A DNA stretch of 17,921 nucleotides, from assembly GCF_000611645.1 (NCBI RefSeq), contig NW_014013561.1, forward strand, positions 30,443-48,363, in the 5' to 3' direction. The notes under the pieces are model-generated. The model did no database searches and was not told the DNA's origin. It was given only the letters and a program-made list of their open reading frames with translations. The number at the start of each line of letters is the position of its first letter. Within the stretch, counting starts at the first letter, position 1. The translations under genes were made by a program, and so were the position numbers. Origin of the DNA: Monoraphidium neglectum (lineage: Eukaryota > Chlorophyta > Chlorophyceae > Sphaeropleales > Selenastraceae). This document shows, one piece after another, positions 17,516 through 17,921 of the stretch.

Positions 17516-17921
17516 TCAAACCACACCCAGCTGATCGTCGCCTGCAAGAATCCTGTCATCGTCACCAGGAGCCGCCGCTGCTGCCGCCGCCGCCGCAGCA
17601 GCAGCAGCGGCGCCGCCCGCGTCACCGCGGCCGCCGCCCCGCCTCAAGCCGGCCGGCGACAGCAGCTTCTGGAGCATCCCCCGCAGCTGCCGCCCCGCCG
17701 CAGCCCTGGCGCTGCCGGCCGCCGCGATGGCGCCGTCGCTGCCGCTGCCGCTGCCGCCGGCGCCGCCGCTGCCGCTTGTTGCCGTTGCAGCCTGCCGTTG
17801 GTCCCGCGGCACCTTGGGCGACAGCGGCCCCGCGAGCGCCGCCAGCTGGCGCCGTGCCGGCGGCATCCCAGCCCCAGCCCCTGGCCCCGCCTCCGCCCCC
17901 AGCACACCCGACGCCGGCGCC
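17516..17921 (-). CDS. 3' end of an Ala/Gly-rich protein gene, truncated by the window edge
   Basis: The frame is open from the right edge of the window to a TGA at 17518-17516, giving about 134 residues of C-terminus. It is rich in Ala, Gly, Ser and Arg, with a Gly/Ser stretch (SGSGGAGGSGSGSDG), a short amphipathic segment (RQLRGMLQKLLSPAGLRRG), a run of about 14 Ala, and the acidic end PGDDDRILAGDDQLGVV. No domain is recognisable. Very high GC and a TGTAA 340 nt downstream agree with a terminal coding exon. Part may be spliced: a CAG before GCGACGATCAG near the end could be an acceptor. The gene continues outside the window. Confidence 0.5.
   Translation of the reverse strand, partial: APASGVLGAEAGPGAGAGMPPARRQLAALAGPLSPKVPRDQRQAATATSGSGGAGGSGSGSDGAIAAAGSARAAAGRQLRGMLQKLLSPAGLRRGGGRGDAGGAAAAAAAAAAAAAAPGDDDRILAGDDQLGVV

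Overview
The window looks like nuclear DNA of a green alga, probably a chlorophyte of the Chlamydomonas type. It is GC-rich and the genes are split by many 160-460 bp GT-AG introns. Introns carry TG/CA and other simple repeats, proteins have long Gln, Gly and Ala runs, and TGTAA poly(A) motifs, typical of chlorophytes, follow several genes. No bacterial operon, CRISPR array, rRNA, tRNA or intact mobile element was seen.

Layout, left to right. (1) A small two-exon + strand gene (356-946) encodes a 102-residue Pro/Gln/Tyr-rich disordered protein. (2) Convergent with it is a 12-exon - strand gene (7379-1561). It encodes an hnRNP R/Q (SYNCRIP)-like protein with an acidic Gly/Asp-rich N-terminus, three RRMs and a long Gln- and Gly-rich tail. 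A 22-N assembly gap lies in the tail exon between two identical 32-bp copies. (3) A 1.6 kb region with no supported gene (7380-8993) separates that gene from a divergent one. (4) A 14-exon + strand gene (8994-14341) encodes a class I SAM-dependent methyltransferase of about 562 residues, with a probable organelle transit peptide and a roughly 300-residue N-terminal region before the Rossmann core. (5) From 14342 to 17515 there is 3' UTR and mostly unassigned sequence, with one suspicious 208-codon open frame on the - strand (15851-16474). (6) The right edge holds the 3' end of another - strand gene, low-complexity and Ala-rich.

The two large models rest on internal consistency. Every predicted junction joins in phase, and the joined exons rebuild recognisable folds (RNP1/RNP2 motifs; SAM motif I and post-I). 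The genes do not obviously form one pathway. The unusual content is mostly in the introns: a degenerate telomere-type heptamer array and a long CA repeat just upstream of splice acceptors of the hnRNP gene, and a CCAA array and a perfect hairpin in introns of the methyltransferase gene.
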